From NCBI GenBank assembly GCA_034434915.1, contig DAOTYE010000023.1, forward strand, positions 1-64,000: a stretch of 64,000 nt of DNA, read 5' to 3'. Positions 61,966 through 64,000 of the stretch are shown here, in pieces. The notes under the pieces were generated by a model. It had not been told where the DNA came from. It made no database searches and saw only the letters and a program-made list of their open reading frames with translations. A program made the position numbers and the translations under genes. The stretch is from DAOTYE01 sp034434915. Its GTDB lineage: Bacteria > Chloroflexota > Dehalococcoidia > Dehalococcoidales > RBG-16-60-22. The first letter of the stretch is position 1; each line of letters opens with the position of its first letter.

Positions 61966-62142
61966 TAGGCTTTACATAAAATTAGAGCTAATCAAATGTT
62001 CAGGATTCTATGGATATCGTTTAGAGTCTATCTTACTGAATGTCCTTTGCTTTCTCACAGCAAAAGGCATTTTCTCTTTCCCCATTTTACTCTGCTGAGT
62101 TCCTCCTGATGACATGGGAAGGATTGAGCAAGGTGGAAATGC

Positions 62143-62172
62143 TTGACAAAGAACGGCTCAGCAGATTAAAGT
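62143..62172 (+). promoter_or_regulatory. Promoter of the VOC-domain gene
   Basis: TTGACA (62143-62148), an 18-base spacer and TAAAGT (62167-62172), about 52 bases before the GTG start. Confidence 0.5.
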
Positions 62173-62223
62173 AAATAGACCCGCTATGCTGAATTCAAAA
62201 TGCAACACAAAGGAGGCAGATAC

Positions 62224-63249
62224 GTGGCAAAACCGGAGAAGATTAAAGTAACATCAGTCCAGCAGGTTTGCATTGTGGTGAAGGACACCATGAAGGCAGT
62301 GGAGGCTTTCTGGAACATCCTCGGCATCGGTCCATGGAACGTGTTTACCTTCGGCTCGCCGAAGGTTGCCGACCTCAAGTATAGAGGGAAGCGGGTGTAC
62401 GTGCCTTCGCTGGGTGCCGTGACCCAGTGCGGACCGATTGAGCTTGAGCTGTTCCAGGACGTTGATGGCAAGTCAGTCTATACCGAATGGATTGAGGAGC
62501 AGGGTGAGGGTCTGCATCATCTGAAATTCCTCACTGATGACATGGACATTGACAAGGTGGACCGGTATATGGAGTGGCTGGGCTTCCCGAATATCCAGTG
62601 CGGGCACTTCGGTCCGGAGCTGAAAAACCAGTTCAGCTATTATGACACCAGGAAGGCGCTCAAGTGCATCTGGGAGACGAGCAACCGCAGCGGCGGCAAG
62701 CCACCCGGAGCAGTCCAGTATCCGAGCGAACCGAATGCCGTCAGCCCCGCCAAAGTGAAGGTGAAGGGGCTGAAACAGGTGGGCATAGTGGTCAAGGACG
62801 TCATCAGGACGGCGGAGAACTACTGGGACATCCTGGGCATCGGTCCATGGGAAATCCGTGACTGGGGCAACCGCGTGCTGTGGGACCGCACCTACATGGG
62901 CAAGCCAGCGTGGGGACGTGAACGGCTGGCTCATGCCTATCTCGGCGATCTTGAGCTTGAGCTGTTACAGCCGGTTGAGGGTGATTCCATCTATGCTGAT
63001 TGGATTGAGGAGCACGGTGAAGGTCTGCATCATCTGAAATTCCTGTGCGATGATATTGACGCTACGTCTCAGGCGCTGGCGGAGCAGGGCTTTCAGAGCA
63101 TCCAGAGCGGTCATTTCGGCGACCCGGCGAAGAAAGAGGGCGGGTTTAACTACTTTGACATCCCGCCGCTACACTGCATCTTTGAACCGGTGCATAAGCC
63201 CAAGAGCCTGCCTATTGAGCCAATCGCCATCATCCCGCCAAAGAAGTAA
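62224..63249 (+). CDS. Tandem VOC (glyoxalase-fold) protein
   Basis: This 341-residue protein is two VOC domains in tandem. Both begin QVCIVVKDT / QVGIVVKDV and contain FWNILGIGPWNV / YWDILGIGPWEI and WIEEQGEGLHHLKFL / WIEEHGEGLHHLKFL. Each half resembles methylmalonyl-CoA epimerase-like VOC proteins, with metal ligands in GEGLHHLKF and a Glu in IELELFQ / LELELLQ. The reaction (epimerase, dioxygenase or lyase) is not known. The GTG start follows AAAGGAGGCA; the 24-base longer frame starts at an unsupported ATG. Confidence 0.9.
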   Translation: MAKPEKIKVTSVQQVCIVVKDTMKAVEAFWNILGIGPWNVFTFGSPKVADLKYRGKRVYVPSLGAVTQCGPIELELFQDVDGKSVYTEWIEEQGEGLHHLKFLTDDMDIDKVDRYMEWLGFPNIQCGHFGPELKNQFSYYDTRKALKCIWETSNRSGGKPPGAVQYPSEPNAVSPAKVKVKGLKQVGIVVKDVIRTAENYWDILGIGPWEIRDWGNRVLWDRTYMGKPAWGRERLAHAYLGDLELELLQPVEGDSIYADWIEEHGEGLHHLKFLCDDIDATSQALAEQGFQSIQSGHFGDPAKKEGGFNYFDIPPLHCIFEPVHKPKSLPIEPIAIIPPKK

Positions 63250-63270
63250 CAACAGGGGTTTGCCGCATTT

Positions 63271-63309
63271 AGGGGCGGAACTGCTGAGGCTGGTTCTGCC
63301 CCTTTTTGT
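63271..63309 (+). terminator. Terminator after the VOC gene
   Basis: An 11-bp stem with one G-U pair (AGGGGCGGAAC with GTTCTGCCCCT) and a run of five T bases. Confidence 0.8.
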
Positions 63310-63327
63310 TTTGGCGCATACGCCTGT

Positions 63328-63404
63328 GTCTCTCCAGCGCAAACCTGGCATCCAGTCGGAAACGTTTGGTCTGCTTTCTGTGTTCCAGCTTCCGGCAAAA
63401 TGAC
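63328..63404. repeat. Short dispersed palindromic element, copy 3 (degenerate)
   Basis: A 77-bp stretch whose right end, CTTCCGGCAAAATGAC, matches that of the element at 8272 (CTTCCGTCAAAATGAC), and whose left half, CCAGCGCAAACCTGGCATCCAG, is a decayed form of the same hairpin. Confidence 0.5.
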
Positions 63405-63431
63405 GGATTACAGAAACAAGAAAAATTTCAG

Positions 63432-63474
63432 TTGCGCCGGTGAAAAATTTCTGGCGCAAAAAATTCGGCGCAAA
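63432..63474. repeat. GCGCAA inverted and direct repeats
   Basis: TTGCGCC (63432-63438) and GGCGCAA (63453-63459) are inverted; GGCGCAAA recurs at 63467 with a 14-base period. A further inverted pair CTTTCAA/TTGAAAG lies near 63505-63530. The stretch 63475-63650 is AT-rich and shows no gene. Confidence 0.45.
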
Positions 63475-63650
63475 CTTTTCAGAAAAAATTTTCCCCAACC
63501 GAAACTTTCAAAAAGAAAATTTCCTTGAAAGGGTGTCAGCCCGGGTGGAACGCCTCCTGCTGAGAAGGCCCGTTTGAACTACATATTACATAACATATAT
63601 AGTGCGCCCCAAAGTAATTAGTGAATACACGGGAACATACTAAGATGGTT

Positions 63651-64000
63651 TCAGCAAATTTTGTTAAGTCTGTTTGCTTTTCTTGAGAGGTTAAAGATTT
63701 CTTGAGCTAATTCCTTGGCATAGAAATCAAATAATGCGTCAACAGGTTGTTTCTTATTTTCAATTTCTTTTTTACTTCGTCAATAGCATGCTCGGGGAAA
63801 CCTTTTTCTGAAGGCAATGTATGAAATGTTTTGTAGTACTTAATGCATATGAATCTTGTAAGAGCATTTAATGCGCTAAAAATCTTGAAACAATTCTTTT
63901 CTAAAATTCTCTCCTATTATAGTTTCAAGGGATATAGCTTTTGGCAGATAGGTTCCACACCTCATCACTATAGCTGTACCAATTGCAACCCCGAGGTTTA
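63651..64000 (-). pseudogene. Decayed AT-rich gene with two frameshifts, 5' end outside window
   Basis: The minus strand reads as one protein-like sequence only if two reading-frame changes are allowed. Frame one gives LPKAISLETIIGENFRKEL until the A-tract at 63878-63882, frame two gives FHTLPSEKGFPEHAIDEVKK until the T-tract at 63768-63773, and frame three gives KQPVDALFDFYAKELAQEIF and ends with TGA at 63651. Both shifts are in homopolymers, so sequencing error is possible. Composition is much more AT-rich than the rest. I do not recognise the family. Confidence 0.45.

Overview
The window reads as a chromosomal segment of an anaerobic bacterium, most likely a Chloroflexota of the Dehalococcoidia type. 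That placement is an inference from gene content. The signs of anaerobic life are a pyruvate-type 2-oxoacid:ferredoxin oxidoreductase, the ferredoxin-linked homocysteine biosynthesis set, a corrinoid methyltransferase module, an iron-sulfur flavoprotein and Fe-alcohol dehydrogenase. The gene set is bacterial (aspS, tig, clpP, dprA-topA-xerC, ftsA-ftsZ, rlmN). No rRNA, CRISPR array, intact insertion sequence or prophage was seen. Base composition looks even and moderately GC-rich until about 63.4 kb, where the sequence becomes AT-rich and holds a decayed gene.

Layout. 0-3.3 kb (+): two tandem PLP fold-III proteins related to D-threonine aldolase, then a sulfur-carrier trio (zinc ribbon, DsrE-type, TusA-type). 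3.3-8.2 kb (-): a decayed YdeI-like remnant, a ketol-acid reductoisomerase homologue that lacks two expected catalytic residues, an MFS transporter, and the homocysteine biosynthesis operon (COG1900/DUF39, NIL-ferredoxin, UPF0280). 8.7-13.4 kb (+): aspS, a metallo-hydrolase, tig and clpP. 13.5-21.3 kb (-): a voltage-gated channel, then dprA-topA-xerC-peptidase-PHP-formyltransferase, headed by two tRNA-Ser genes. 21.8-30.9 kb (+): MFS transporter; corrinoid protein, UroD-family methyltransferase, HpcH-type aldolase and cyclophilin-like protein; an ion transporter; tRNA-Arg and a four-subunit oxidoreductase. 31-38.6 kb: lipid kinase (-), glutamate-synthase-like FMN protein (+), and an ackA / phosphoketolase-like / transaldolase operon (-). 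38.8-41.4 kb (+): superoxide dismutase, Rieske protein, universal stress protein, site-2 protease. 42.3-45.4 kb (+): a small unknown protein, ftsA, ftsZ and a winged-helix protein. 45.5-49.4 kb (-): DUF502, M20 peptidase, TerC, rlmN. 49.5-63.2 kb: tRNA-Gly with a 704-residue transaldolase-like protein, two flavoproteins, treZ, two secreted surface proteins, tRNA-Met, and a run of oxidoreductases, a sulfite-exporter-like protein, a hydrolase and a double VOC-domain protein.

How it fits together. Sulfur handling is concentrated at the left: persulfide carriers lie close to the aspartate-semialdehyde-to-homocysteine enzymes. Central carbon appears as a phosphoketolase-like route (acetyl phosphate to acetate plus ATP, with transaldolase) and a ferredoxin-linked oxidoreductase. 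The corrinoid module has its own good promoter and looks like an uncharacterised catabolic unit. Two regulatory habits recur. Three genes have a strong promoter so close to the start codon that the mRNA would be leaderless. Three tRNA genes sit directly in front of protein genes and probably share their transcripts. Start codons were chosen by Shine-Dalgarno position and differ in many places from the longest possible reading frame.
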